Positions 19,602 through 29,344 of a stretch of DNA of 34,618 bases are shown one piece after another (the stretch's first letter is position 1; the number at the start of each line of letters is the position of its first letter). Source of the DNA: 'Osedax' symbiont bacterium Rs2_46_30_T18. GTDB lineage: Bacteria > Pseudomonadota > Gammaproteobacteria > Pseudomonadales > Balneatricaceae. The stretch covers positions 1 to 34,618 of the forward strand of contig MABF01000163.1 in the NCBI GenBank assembly GCA_002163025.1. Direction: 5' to 3'. Made by a program: the position numbers and the translations under genes. The notes under the pieces were generated by a model. It was not told the DNA's origin, ran no database searches, and was given only the letters and a program-made list of their open reading frames with translations.

Positions 19602-19956
19602 GAAACTATCCGTTGAAAAAAAATCATTTTTTGATCATCCAAAAAATGTAAAACGACTTTTGCATTTTCTTTATGCTAGCTGTGCACTTCTGCTGCTTCT
19701 GGATTTTGTGATCCATCGCCATGCAATACACCGCTGGGAAAACCTATGGGGATTCTACCCTATTTATGGTTTTGTCGGCTGCGTTATCCTAGTACAGGTT
19801 GCTGCTTGGATGCGTACTTTTCTCATGCGAGCCGAAGACTACTATGATTCTGAAGGTAGGAACAATGAAGAAAAAGTGGTTACTGATGAGTCTCTCAATG
19901 AGAGCTTTTCTAAAACAACCAAGACGAATGTAAGGGATCACAATGTGGATGGTTGA
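19591..19956 (+). CDS. Small membrane protein of unknown function, embedded in the antiporter operon
   Basis: 121 aa, about two TM helices (LLHFLYASCALLLLLDFVIH; FYPIYGFVGCVILVQVAAWM); overlaps both neighbouring ORFs. Confidence 0.8.
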   Translation: MENEKLSVEKKSFFDHPKNVKRLLHFLYASCALLLLLDFVIHRHAIHRWENLWGFYPIYGFVGCVILVQVAAWMRTFLMRAEDYYDSEGRNNEEKVVTDESLNESFSKTTKTNVRDHNVDG

Positions 19957-21640
19957 GATTCCCCCATTTGTGCCTTTTTTTATCTGTGCGCTAATTGCTG
20001 CTGTCGCCCGAGGCGTTTGGCGTAGCGCGACTATGGTGGCGATCCCCATTATAAGTGCCTTTCATCTCTGGATGGTGCCCGAGGGCATACATCTACAATT
20101 CGCATTTCTTGATTATCAGCTCATTCTTTACCGCGTGGATAAATTGAGCCTTATGTTTGGGTATGTATTTCACATCGCCGCGTTGATAGCCATTATTTAC
20201 TCGCTGCATGTCCGCGACACCAAGCAGCAAGTGGCAGCCATGCTGTATGTAGGGAGCGGTCTGGGAGCTGTGTTTGCTGGTGATTTGTTAACGCTATTCG
20301 TTTTCTGGGAGCTTTTAGCGTTTACTTCAGTCTTTCTTATCTGGGCACGCAGAACCCGGCGCTCATATGTTGCGGGAATGCGCTATCTCATCATTCAAGT
20401 GTTATCCGGTGTCATTCTTTTGGTTGGCGCACTGTTTTATGTCGCTGAAAACGGCACATTAGAATTCGGCCATATTGGACTGGATGGTATCGCTGGGTGG
20501 CTAATTTTTATTTCTTTTGGCATTAAGTGCGCTTTTCCTATAGCTCATAATTGGCTCACTGACGCATACCCTGAGGCCACCGTTACAGGTGCCGTTTTTC
20601 TCTGCTCTGTTACCACCAAAGTAGCCGTCTATGCATTAGCTCGTGGATACCCTGGCACTGAATTGCTGGTTTATATCGGTGCCGCAATGACGTGTTTCCC
20701 CATCTTTTTTGCGGTGATTGAAAATGACTTACGCCGGGTGCTGTCCTACAGTCTTATCAATCAGGTGGGATTTATGGTCGTAGGTATAGGTATAGGCACA
20801 GCACTCTCCATCAACGGTGCAATCTCCCATGCTTTTAATGACGTCATTTTTAAAGGCTTGTTATTTATGTCCATGGGGGCTGTGTTGCATATGACTGGTC
20901 GCATCAACGGCTCTGATCTTGGCGGTCTTTACAAGACGATGCCCAAGACGACGGTGTTATGTATCATAGGAGCGGCCTCTATTTCGGCGTTCCCGCTTTT
21001 CAGTGGTTTTGTAAGTAAATCGATGGTGATGTCCGCAGCGTTGGAAAACGGTTATGACTGGATATGGCTAATACTATTATTTGCCTCCGCCGGTGTTTTT
21101 CATCACGCCGGTATTAAAATCCCTTATTTTGCGTTCTTTGCCCATGACTCGGGGATTCGCGCAAGTGATCCACCTAAAAACATGTTATTGGGGATGCTGA
21201 TTGCAGCAGGACTTTGTATTGCAATTGGTATATACCCTGCGGCATTGTATGCTCTATTACCCTACGACACAGGTTACAATCCTTATGATGCAACCCATGT
21301 ACTAGCACAGACTCAGTTGTTGTTCTTCTCTGCACTCGCTTTTGTTTGGCTTAACCTCAGAGGTATGTACCCCCCCGAATTACGATCCACTAACTTAGAT
21401 TTTGATTGGGTTTATCGCCGTGTTTTTCCAAGCATTCTACAAAAAACTTTTTCGATTATATGGACAATAAACAATGTGTTACGTAAGGCCTTTTTAGTAA
21501 GGTTGTATCGCTGCTTAGCCTTTCTTGCTAAAAAAAATGATAGAAGCAGTGTCTTACTTTCACGAACTTATCCTGCTGGTAGTATGGTTATGTGGGTTGC
21601 AGTACTCCTCGCTATATACTTATTACTTAGCTTTACTTGA
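19943..21640 (+). CDS. Proton-translocating antiporter subunit, MrpD/NuoL-like (copy 3)
   Basis: 565 aa; LFVFWELLAFTSVFLIWA, KCAFPIAHNWLTDAYPEATVTGAVFLCSVTTKVAVYALAR, FNDVIFKGLLFMSMGAVLH, AFPLFSGFVSKSMVMSAALE; C-terminal extension ending in a TM helix. Confidence 0.92.
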   Translation: MWMVEIPPFVPFFICALIAAVARGVWRSATMVAIPIISAFHLWMVPEGIHLQFAFLDYQLILYRVDKLSLMFGYVFHIAALIAIIYSLHVRDTKQQVAAMLYVGSGLGAVFAGDLLTLFVFWELLAFTSVFLIWARRTRRSYVAGMRYLIIQVLSGVILLVGALFYVAENGTLEFGHIGLDGIAGWLIFISFGIKCAFPIAHNWLTDAYPEATVTGAVFLCSVTTKVAVYALARGYPGTELLVYIGAAMTCFPIFFAVIENDLRRVLSYSLINQVGFMVVGIGIGTALSINGAISHAFNDVIFKGLLFMSMGAVLHMTGRINGSDLGGLYKTMPKTTVLCIIGAASISAFPLFSGFVSKSMVMSAALENGYDWIWLILLFASAGVFHHAGIKIPYFAFFAHDSGIRASDPPKNMLLGMLIAAGLCIAIGIYPAALYALLPYDTGYNPYDATHVLAQTQLLFFSALAFVWLNLRGMYPPELRSTNLDFDWVYRRVFPSILQKTFSIIWTINNVLRKAFLVRLYRCLAFLAKKNDRSSVLLSRTYPAGSMVMWVAVLLAIYLLLSFT

Positions 21641-22485
21641 TTGCCCATGAGGCTCAGCCATCCTAAGCAGCCGATACGGCACCGGCGCTATTATCAATGC
21701 CATAAAAATTAATCACGGCAGTAATTCTGAAAGCTCGAAACAGCGGTTAACCGATAGCAAAGCTCGGTGAGTGTATCGACCTGATCGAGTGGTAAGCTCC
21801 ATACATAGATATTTTGACTTTACCTATCCAGGTGCTGACCCAAGGACATACTTTATTTTCAACACAGTAAGAGGCTCCTACGGTTATTATTCGAGCCATA
21901 GTATTTAATGAAATTGAAAGATATGTCTTCAGGTAAAAGGCCTGCCACGTGTTTTTGCGATGAACGATTGCGCCTATCTTAATAACCCCCTGAACGTTCT
22001 GTGAAAGAATTAGGATAGCCCAATAGTATAATGACTTGTCAGACTTACCCTATCACTCTCTTAGGCGCGGGAACTGTCAGGACAATTCAATGGCTGAAAG
22101 CTTTTCTCAAACCTCAAGAAAGAGCGAATCAAGCGCCAAATTTATAAAGCGACTGCTGCACATCAGCTGGCGTTTTTTTGCGTGCCTAACTGGTATCTAA
22201 CTGCTTAATTCGTAGGTGAGTTTCAAGTTTAAGTAGAATCTTAGGGTCAATTCCAAGTTAAGCTGGAAAAGATCAATTCCACCATCTGGAATCCTGCCTG
22301 TAAGCTATTGTTTTATTCCCTCGGCAATTCCATACTTTTTGAAAACCAACAAAAAGATGACTCTCAGTTAACATAAAACACGGGTTAGATTTTCAATATT
22401 TCATCTGCCCCAGCTGTCTTGTGCACTGCAACTAGCGTATGCTTGCCGGTCTTTATCACTGTCTACTTTTTATAGGAATCGCACT

Positions 22486-23100
22486 ATGACTTTTGTCGCC
22501 TGGCTGTCACTGCTGGCTATTTGTTGTTTAGGCGCTATGTCACCGGGGCCTAGCTTAGCCGTGGTTTTAAAACAAACGGCTGACAACGGACGCCTACACG
22601 CACTGGCTGCAAGCTGGTTTCACGCCTTAGGGGTAGGAATATGGGCTTTTGGCAGCATTTTTGGTTTGGCAATTATTGTCGCCGAGTCGCCATTACTGTT
22701 TAAGGCTATCACTTGGGGTGGTGCCGGATATTTAATCTATATAGGGATCGCTGCACTGCGGGCCGGTATGGCCAAAGATGAATCAGTGCAGGGCAAAAGA
22801 GTGCGGATTTCAGTGTGGCAGGCCGGTGTCGAAGGGGCAATGATCTCGCTGCTAAACCCTAAACTAGCAATCTTCTTTATTGCCATATTTTCTCAGTTCA
22901 TCTCAGCTGATGCGATGATTGCAGATCAATTAATTATGATTGCGACAGTGATCATTGTCGATGGCGGCTGGTATTCGATTGTGGTGTTGATGCTGGCTAA
23001 AGGACCGGTATTAAAATGGCTGCGACAGAAAAGTCAGTGGGTTAATCGCATTACCGGTGCGATCTTTATTGTCCTGGCGATCAGAGTGTTAACTTTCTAA
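22486..23100 (+). CDS. LysE/RhtB-family amino-acid exporter
   Basis: 204 aa; CLGAMSPGPSLAVVLKQTADNGRLHALAASWFHALGVGIWA and LLNPKLAIFFIAIFSQFI. Confidence 0.93.
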   Translation: MTFVAWLSLLAICCLGAMSPGPSLAVVLKQTADNGRLHALAASWFHALGVGIWAFGSIFGLAIIVAESPLLFKAITWGGAGYLIYIGIAALRAGMAKDESVQGKRVRISVWQAGVEGAMISLLNPKLAIFFIAIFSQFISADAMIADQLIMIATVIIVDGGWYSIVVLMLAKGPVLKWLRQKSQWVNRITGAIFIVLAIRVLTF

Positions 23101-23124
23101 ACGGGTCAGTATGATTCACTAAAA

Positions 23125-23149
23125 CGACAGAGAGGCCTCCTCCCTGTCG
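23125..23149. terminator. Candidate bidirectional terminator between convergent genes
   Basis: cgacagagaggcctcctccctgtcg hairpin (one mismatch) between the LysE-family gene (+) and the YebC-family gene (-). Confidence 0.45.
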
Positions 23150-23156
23150 ACTTATA

Positions 23157-23879
23157 TCACTCAGCTATTTCAGCGTTGTGATAGATTTCCTGCACATCCT
23201 CACAATCGTGTAACAATTCCATAAAGTGCTCGAATTTATCCACGTCCTCGCCACTTAGCTCACTAATAGTCTGTGGGACAAAGGTTATTTCTTCTGTTTC
23301 CAGTTCTACATCGGGAAAACTGGCTTTAAGTGCCGATTTAGCCTTGAAATACTCAGTGTGTGGAGCTGATACCGTGATCATTCCAGCATCATTTTCAATA
23401 TCAGTGATATCCACATCTTCCATCATTAAGGCTTCAAGAATCGCCTCTTCGTCATCGTGGGCAAAAACAAACATCGCATTGTGATCAAACATATGTGCGA
23501 CCGTGCCCTGACCACCTAATTTGGCGTGTCCTTTGTTGAAGCAGATCCGCACATCGCCAAAGGTTCGGTTATTGTTGTCTGTTAAGCAATCAACGATAAC
23601 CATACAACCACCGGGCCCAAAGCCCTCATAGCGCATCGGGGTGTAGTTTTCACCGCCGCCACCTTTGGCTTTTTCAATGGCTTTATCGATAACATGTGCC
23701 GGAACCTGATCTTTTTTCGCCTTGTCTATAACGCTGCGTAAACTTGGATTAGCGTCTGGATCTGAGCTGCCGTTTTTTGCATTGACAAAAATCTCTTTGG
23801 CATATTTTGCATATAACTTAGATTTAGCGCCCTGCGTTTTAGCCATCGTGGCCTTACGTTTCTCGAACTTTCTTCCCAT
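23157..23879 (-). CDS. YebC/PmpR/TACO1-family protein (YeeN-like)
   Basis: 240 aa; [97 protein letters not shown]. Confidence 0.92.
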   Translation of the reverse strand: MGRKFEKRKATMAKTQGAKSKLYAKYAKEIFVNAKNGSSDPDANPSLRSVIDKAKKDQVPAHVIDKAIEKAKGGGGENYTPMRYEGFGPGGCMVIVDCLTDNNNRTFGDVRICFNKGHAKLGGQGTVAHMFDHNAMFVFAHDDEEAILEALMMEDVDITDIENDAGMITVSAPHTEYFKAKSALKASFPDVELETEEITFVPQTISELSGEDVDKFEHFMELLHDCEDVQEIYHNAEIAE

Positions 23880-24262
23880 AACTCATCTCTTCTTCAAGTC
23901 AGCATTGATCATTGACACTAGCATCAAGCTTAAATGCAGACATTCTAAAGCCTATGATGGGAAAGCACTAGTGATCATCTGTGATTTCTTACAGTAGCCC
24001 GACAAAGCACGTCAACAGCCAATCTACTAACCAGCCCTAGATAAAATACTCTGTGCAGTGACGCGCATTGCCAAAAACTTAACTATAGTAAATATGCTTA
24101 TTGTCTAAGCTTTGTTTATAGAACAAGATCCGAACAAGGTTCCCCTGCAAAGTATGCTGATTTAGTTTTAGCTGGCTAAGTCTAATACCGTTAACTTTGC
24201 TCTATAAACATCCGACTAATGAGGAGTCAAATTAAACTATTTGTCACCAGGAGATCTATACT

Positions 24263-24460
24263 ATGTCAGACAAAGTCAACAAAGGTCATGTCGATGACAA
24301 CAATGAAGAAAGTTTCGTTTTTCCGGACGGCACAGTCGATAACCATATAAGTTCTGAGCAAGATAAAAGGCGCAGCATGCGTCGCTACTTTGAACGCATG
24401 CGCGAAGAGGAAGATCTGTTAAAGCAGTTACAAGATGTATTTGATGATGACGAAGAATAG
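24263..24460 (+). CDS. Small highly charged acidic protein of unknown function
   Basis: 65 aa ORF with AGGAG upstream at good spacing (ccaggagatctatactATG); coiled-coil-like RRYFERMREEEDLLKQLQDVFDDDEE C-terminus. Confidence 0.6.
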   Translation: MSDKVNKGHVDDNNEESFVFPDGTVDNHISSEQDKRRSMRRYFERMREEEDLLKQLQDVFDDDEE

Positions 24461-24759
24461 CACCAATCGATAGCTCTTTTAGGCGGAAAAAGCGTAAGCC
24501 CTGAGCCAGATGTTGCGATTTTTTGTCAAAAATATCGAGTCGCTCAATGGGCAACACTGATGCCAGCATGGGCAGACTAGCAACTACCGGTAACAGATTT
24601 CGGGGTGATTGATTAGTTTTTTCAAAAATTCACTGTAAATATACGCCCCGCCAATAAAAGTAAACGCATCTGCACACAACCCTGGCTTTAACCACTTACA
24701 GCTGAAAAACACTATGTTATAGTTACGCCATTCAATACTGACTAGGCAATAAAATTCCC

Positions 24760-25281
24760 ATGGCCATTTCGTTACAAGAGCAGCTATTAAAAGCCGGGCT
24801 CGCCAGCAAAAAACAAGCCAACAAAGCTAAAGCTGACAAGAGAAAAAGCAAAGGCAAAACCAAACCCGCTGTTGATCCGCAAAAAATTCAGCAACAGCAA
24901 ACGGATAAACGTGAAAAAGACCGCCAGTTAAATTTGCAGCGCGAACAGGCCAAAGCTCAGGCTGCTAATATTTCTCAGGCCAGACAAATCATTCAAAGCA
25001 ACAAAATCAGCATTTCTAACAAGGCGGACATTAACCATCAGTTTTCGCACTTAAAATTTGTTAAGAGCATGTATGTTGATAAACCTATCCAACAGCAATT
25101 ATTTCGCGGTCAATTGACTATAATCTTCATGGATGAAAAATACTGGTTGATTCCCACTGATCAAGCGCACCGGGTTTTTGCCCTACAACCTGAGTGGGTA
25201 GTAGAATTACCAAAGCAAGAAGAAACCGACGAAGATGACCCATACGCCGATTATGAAGTCCCCGATGACTTGATGTGGTAA
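24760..25281 (+). CDS. DUF2058 family nucleoprotein/polynucleotide-associated protein (YaiL-like)
   Basis: 173 aa; MAISLQEQLLKAGLASKKQANKAKADKRKSKGKTK ... INHQFSHLKFVKSMYVDKPIQQQLFRGQLTIIFMDEKYWLIP. Confidence 0.85.
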   Translation: MAISLQEQLLKAGLASKKQANKAKADKRKSKGKTKPAVDPQKIQQQQTDKREKDRQLNLQREQAKAQAANISQARQIIQSNKISISNKADINHQFSHLKFVKSMYVDKPIQQQLFRGQLTIIFMDEKYWLIPTDQAHRVFALQPEWVVELPKQEETDEDDPYADYEVPDDLMW

Positions 25282-25332
25282 CACAAGCAACAATTAGAAT
25301 ACCAATAATTAGACAATCAATAAGGAAAACAA

Positions 25333-26523
25333 ATGTTTAACCAGCTGCAAGGCGTTGCCCCAGACGCGCTTTTAAAACTAATCGTTCAATACAACCAGGA
25401 CCAGAGCACGTCTAAAGTTGATTTAGGTGTTGGCGTCTATAAAGATGAAAAAGGCAACACTCCGGTGATGCAGGCAGTGACCGCAGCTGAACACATTATC
25501 CTCGACAACCAGCAGACCAAATCTTACATTGGCCCAGCTGGCTCCCCTCTTTACTGCGAACTCTCGGCACAACTTTTATTTGGCAGTGATCACCCCGTCA
25601 TTAAAGATCGTCGTATCAGTGTCGCCCAGACTCCAGGCGGATGCGGCGCACTTAGAATGGCAGCAGAATTTATTAATATCTGCTCCCCGGGCGCTACTAT
25701 TTGGGTAAGTACGCCAACGTGGGTAAACCACATTCCATTGCTAGGTGAGGCCGGGTTACAGTTAAAAGAATACCCATACTATAACTATGAAACCCAGTCT
25801 GTTGATTTTACGCAGATGATGCAGACCTTAGACAGCGCCAGTGAAGGCGATTTAGTATTACTGCACGGTTGCTGTCACAACCCCAGCGGAGCAGACCTAA
25901 GCAGAGACCAGTGGCAGCAAGTGATTTCCCTGGTACTGGCTAAAAACTTGATCCCATTCATCGACATCGCCTATCAGGGACTCGGTGACGGCCTTGAAGA
26001 AGACGCTTACGGCCTGCGCATGATGGCTGCAGCTGTTCCCGAGATGATAGTGGCCAGCTCCTGTTCGAAAAACTTTGGCTTATACCGCGAGAGAACCGGT
26101 ACTATTGTGATCATTTCTGAAAATGCAGGACGTGCGGCAATTTCTTCGAGTCAACTGTTTAGCACTATTCGCGGCCACTACTCTATGCCACCGGCACACG
26201 GCGCAGCCATCGTCGAAACTATCTTAGACAGCAGCACATTGCACACACAGTGGATCGATGAACTAAATGTGATGCGCTCACGCCTGGCAGGTAACCGCAC
26301 GGCATTAGTCGCCAGTATAAAAGCAGCGGGTGCCAAGCAAAACTTTGACTTCATCAGTGCTGAGAAAGGTATGTTTTCATTCCTGGGCATAAGTGAGACA
26401 CAAGTAAATCGCCTGCGAGACGAATACTCTATCTATATGGCCAGCTCCAGCCGTATCAACATCGCTGGCATTGCCACTGGGAATGTTGACTATGTGGCAA
26501 AGGCGCTAGTAGAAGTCCTGTAA
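25333..26523 (+). CDS. Aromatic amino acid/aspartate aminotransferase (class I/II PLP)
   Basis: 396 aa; KVDLGVGVYKDEKGNTPVM, YIGPAGSPLYCELSAQLLFG, HGCCHNPSGADLSRDQW, SCSKNFGLYRERTG. Confidence 0.94.
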   Translation: MFNQLQGVAPDALLKLIVQYNQDQSTSKVDLGVGVYKDEKGNTPVMQAVTAAEHIILDNQQTKSYIGPAGSPLYCELSAQLLFGSDHPVIKDRRISVAQTPGGCGALRMAAEFINICSPGATIWVSTPTWVNHIPLLGEAGLQLKEYPYYNYETQSVDFTQMMQTLDSASEGDLVLLHGCCHNPSGADLSRDQWQQVISLVLAKNLIPFIDIAYQGLGDGLEEDAYGLRMMAAAVPEMIVASSCSKNFGLYRERTGTIVIISENAGRAAISSSQLFSTIRGHYSMPPAHGAAIVETILDSSTLHTQWIDELNVMRSRLAGNRTALVASIKAAGAKQNFDFISAEKGMFSFLGISETQVNRLRDEYSIYMASSSRINIAGIATGNVDYVAKALVEVL

Positions 26524-26537
26524 TTTACATTGGAATA

Positions 26538-26570
26538 AAAGACTAGTGCGATGCAAACTCTAGTCTTTTC
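26538..26570 (+). terminator. Candidate Rho-independent terminator after aminotransferase
   Basis: aaagactag-tgcgatgcaaact-ctagtctttt inverted repeat with T-run, shortly after the stop at 26523. Confidence 0.7.
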
Positions 26571-26681
26571 TCTAATAGGTCACTGAGAAATACTAGTGAT
26601 ATACTGCTAGCCGCCAATGGCGCCTATACAAATATAGACTACTATTATCCTCATCCAGCAATAACTTGCAGGGCAATAACC

Positions 26682-27071
26682 ATGTCAGATTTCCCAACAC
26701 TTGAAGAGCTGGGCGTTACTTCAACTTATGAAGTTGTAAGGTATAGTTTAAGCAGAGAAGTGCATCTAGATGTACTAAAGGTTCATTACAAGCGCCAACC
26801 TGGTTCACTCTTAGCCAAAAGCAAAAAATTTCATTTCTGCCGCGGTCTCAATCATATGGGGGAAGCTAAAGGTGATGTGAATTGCACCCCGCAACATGTG
26901 TCACCACAATTACTGCTAGCCATTGAAGAATTGCGCAGCCTAATGGCAGAGAAGCCAATGCGAAAACGCGCCGAGATAAAAAAGGCTGTCTATGAAAAAC
27001 TGGATAATTTAGACATTGTCATAGATTCAAAACTGCAACACTTAAGACAGCAACTGGAAGATTTAGACTAA
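26682..27071 (+). CDS. DUF3461 family protein (YaeH-like)
   Basis: 129 aa; PTLEELGVTSTYEVVRYSLSREVHLDVLKVHYKRQPGSLLAKSKKFHF ... VSPQLLLAIEEL matches the YaeH layout. Confidence 0.78.
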   Translation: MSDFPTLEELGVTSTYEVVRYSLSREVHLDVLKVHYKRQPGSLLAKSKKFHFCRGLNHMGEAKGDVNCTPQHVSPQLLLAIEELRSLMAEKPMRKRAEIKKAVYEKLDNLDIVIDSKLQHLRQQLEDLD

Positions 27072-27104
27072 AGCTATAGAAACTTAAAACACCGAAGTAA
27101 CCCA

Positions 27105-27133
27105 GGGGCTGACTAATCACTCAGCCCCCACTT
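27105..27133 (+). terminator. Candidate Rho-independent terminator after DUF3461 gene
   Basis: ggggctga-ctaatcac-tcagcccc followed by cactttt. Confidence 0.65.
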
Positions 27134-27150
27134 TTAAACAGAAACAACGC

Positions 27151-28203
27151 TTAAACGTTAAGGGTTTTAGCAAAATCCAACATGCGCTGCAACGGCATTT
27201 GCGCCTGAACTCTTAACTGTTCATCGACAAACACTTCATTGCTGTAGTTTTCCAGACTGGATACTATGTTCTGCAAACCATTCATCGCCATCCACGGACA
27301 GTGGGCACAGCTGCGACAAGTCGCCCCGCTTCCACCAGTAGGTGCTGCAATAAACTCTTTATCAGGAGCCGCTTGCTGCATTTTGTAAAAAATCCCACGG
27401 TCGGTTGCAACAATGAATTTTTTATTTGGCATACGCGCCGCTGCATCGATAATTTGCGTGGTTGAACCGACCACATCGGCTATTTCAATTACCGAGGCAG
27501 GTGATTCAGGGTGAACCAAGATGGCAGCTTCAGGAAATATTTCACGTAAATCTAAAATTCCTTTTGCCTGAAACTCTTCATGCACAATACAAGAGCCATG
27601 CCACATTAGCATTTCTATACCGGTCTGCTTCTGCACGTAATTACCTAGATGCTGATCAGGTGCCCAGATAATTTTCTTGCCCTGCTCTTCTAAATGCCTG
27701 ACAACCTGCACAGCGATACTAGAAGTCACGACCCAATCTGCACGCGCTTTAACGGCCGCTGAAGTATTAGCGTAAACCACCACAACATGATCCGGGTGCT
27801 GATCACAAAAATCACTGAACTCATCGATGGGACAACCAATATCTAAAGAACAGGTAGCTTCTAGCGTCGGCATCAATATACGTTTTTCTGGGCTGAGGAT
27901 CTTAGCGGTTTCGCCCATAAATTTGACCCCGGCGACAACTAAAGTCTGCTCGGGTCGAACACTGCCAAAACGCGCCATCTCCAGTGAATCTGAAATACAG
28001 CCACCGGTTTCTTCAGTGATTTCCTGGACTACTGCATCGGTGTAATAGTGAGAGACCAGACAGGCATCATGCTCTTTAAGCAGAAATTTAATTCGCGCCT
28101 TATGACTGTCAATTTCAGATTGGTTTAATGCTGAAGGCAAATGCTCATGAGCAAAATGCTCCTGAATCATAATTCTGTCTTTTAGGGAGTTTGCTGCTGA
28201 CAT
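27151..28203 (-). CDS. nadA: Quinolinate synthase
   Basis: 350 aa; [82 protein letters not shown]. Confidence 0.96.
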   Translation of the reverse strand: MSAANSLKDRIMIQEHFAHEHLPSALNQSEIDSHKARIKFLLKEHDACLVSHYYTDAVVQEITEETGGCISDSLEMARFGSVRPEQTLVVAGVKFMGETAKILSPEKRILMPTLEATCSLDIGCPIDEFSDFCDQHPDHVVVVYANTSAAVKARADWVVTSSIAVQVVRHLEEQGKKIIWAPDQHLGNYVQKQTGIEMLMWHGSCIVHEEFQAKGILDLREIFPEAAILVHPESPASVIEIADVVGSTTQIIDAAARMPNKKFIVATDRGIFYKMQQAAPDKEFIAAPTGGSGATCRSCAHCPWMAMNGLQNIVSSLENYSNEVFVDEQLRVQAQMPLQRMLDFAKTLNV

Positions 28204-28260
28204 GTTCTTCTAATCAATTACATCTGGTATAGATCTACTATACCTGATTTTAACAGGGAG

Positions 28261-28336
28261 TGGTGGGCCGTGTAGGATTCGAACCTACGACCAATTGGTT
28301 AAAAGCCAACTGCTCTACCAACTGAGCTAACGGCCC
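28261..28336 (-). tRNA. tRNA-Lys (anticodon TTT)
   Basis: Reverse complement GGGCCGTTAGCTCAGTTGGTAGAGCAGTTGGCTTTTAACCAATTGGTCGTAGGTTCGAATCCTACACGGCCCACCA; cloverleaf with encoded CCA and TTT anticodon. Confidence 0.97.
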
Positions 28337-28503
28337 GCTGAAGAAGGAGGTCATTGTACTTTTTCAGTGGGAAAAAGCAAGCCATCAACCCTCATTCTGC
28401 AGATAAAAAACAGAGATAACTGCAACTAATGGTCAACTGAAAATAAGACTTATTTAGCCGACAAAAATCACTGTTCAAATACCACTAAACGATAAAATTC
28501 AGC

Positions 28504-29193
28504 TTAAAAATAATTTGTCTGATCGTCAATCCCGGCTTGCTCAAAACCCTCGCGACGCAGCTTACAGCTATCGCAATTATTGCAGGCATATCCGCGTTGA
28601 TCCGCCTGATAACAGGAAACCGTCTGCTTATAGTCAATACCCAGCGCTATGCCCTGCTCGATGATCTGCGCTTTGGTCATATCCATTAATGGCGTTTCAA
28701 TAGTCAGTTTGCTACCTTCGACACCGGCGCGGGTTGCCAAATTGGCCACTGCTTCAAAAGCCTGGATAAATGCCGGCCGACAATCTGGATAGCCAGAGTA
28801 GTCAACAGAGTTAACGCCGATAAATATTGCATCGGCCTCCAGTACTTCAGCCCAGCCCAGTGCCAGCGACAAAAAAACAGTATTGCGCGCGGGTACATAA
28901 GTTACTGGGATTTCAGATTCCTGTGGTCCATCTTCAGGCATATCGATACTGGTATCGGTCAGCGCGGACCCCCCAAAATCTTCCAGTGGCATACGCAGCA
29001 CTTTGTGCTCTATCGCTCCCGCACCCTTAGCCAACTCTTTTGCCGCATCCAATTCCACGACAGAGCGCTGACCATAATCAAAACTCAACACATAACAATC
29101 GTAGTTTTGCCGAGTAGCCATCGCCAATACAGTGGCAGAGTCTAAGCCGCCTGACAGAAGCACAACCGCTCTGGGTTTTTTTACCTTATTCAT
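28504..29193 (-). CDS. queC: 7-cyano-7-deazaguanine synthase
   Basis: 229 aa; [57 protein letters not shown]-terminal CNNCDSC. Confidence 0.96.
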   Translation of the reverse strand: MNKVKKPRAVVLLSGGLDSATVLAMATRQNYDCYVLSFDYGQRSVVELDAAKELAKGAGAIEHKVLRMPLEDFGGSALTDTSIDMPEDGPQESEIPVTYVPARNTVFLSLALGWAEVLEADAIFIGVNSVDYSGYPDCRPAFIQAFEAVANLATRAGVEGSKLTIETPLMDMTKAQIIEQGIALGIDYKQTVSCYQADQRGYACNNCDSCKLRREGFEQAGIDDQTNYF

Positions 29194-29248
29194 TTTCTCA
29201 ACCTAAAATTTGTTTTATTGCTAACATTTGCGCGCAAGTGACACATAA

Positions 29249-29273
29249 AAAAACAGGCACTAGGCCTGTTTTT
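29249..29273 (-). terminator. Rho-independent terminator between cpoB and queC
   Basis: AAAAACAGGC-ACTAG-GCCTGTTTTT perfect inverted repeat with flanking T/A runs. Confidence 0.8.
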
Positions 29274-29344
29274 AATTCTCTGATGCCATGATACAGCAAC
29301 GAGCATGATTTCTGGAATGCTTTATAAATAGTTTGCCGTGGCAA

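Noticed and set aside
24276-24690. Minus-strand ORF 24276-24569 and a short minus-strand reading GLCADAFTFIGGAYIYSEFLKKLINHPEICYR upstream of it
   Set aside because: They look partly protein-like, but no family could be recognised and the first overlaps the better-supported small acidic ORF; insufficient evidence for a gene relic.
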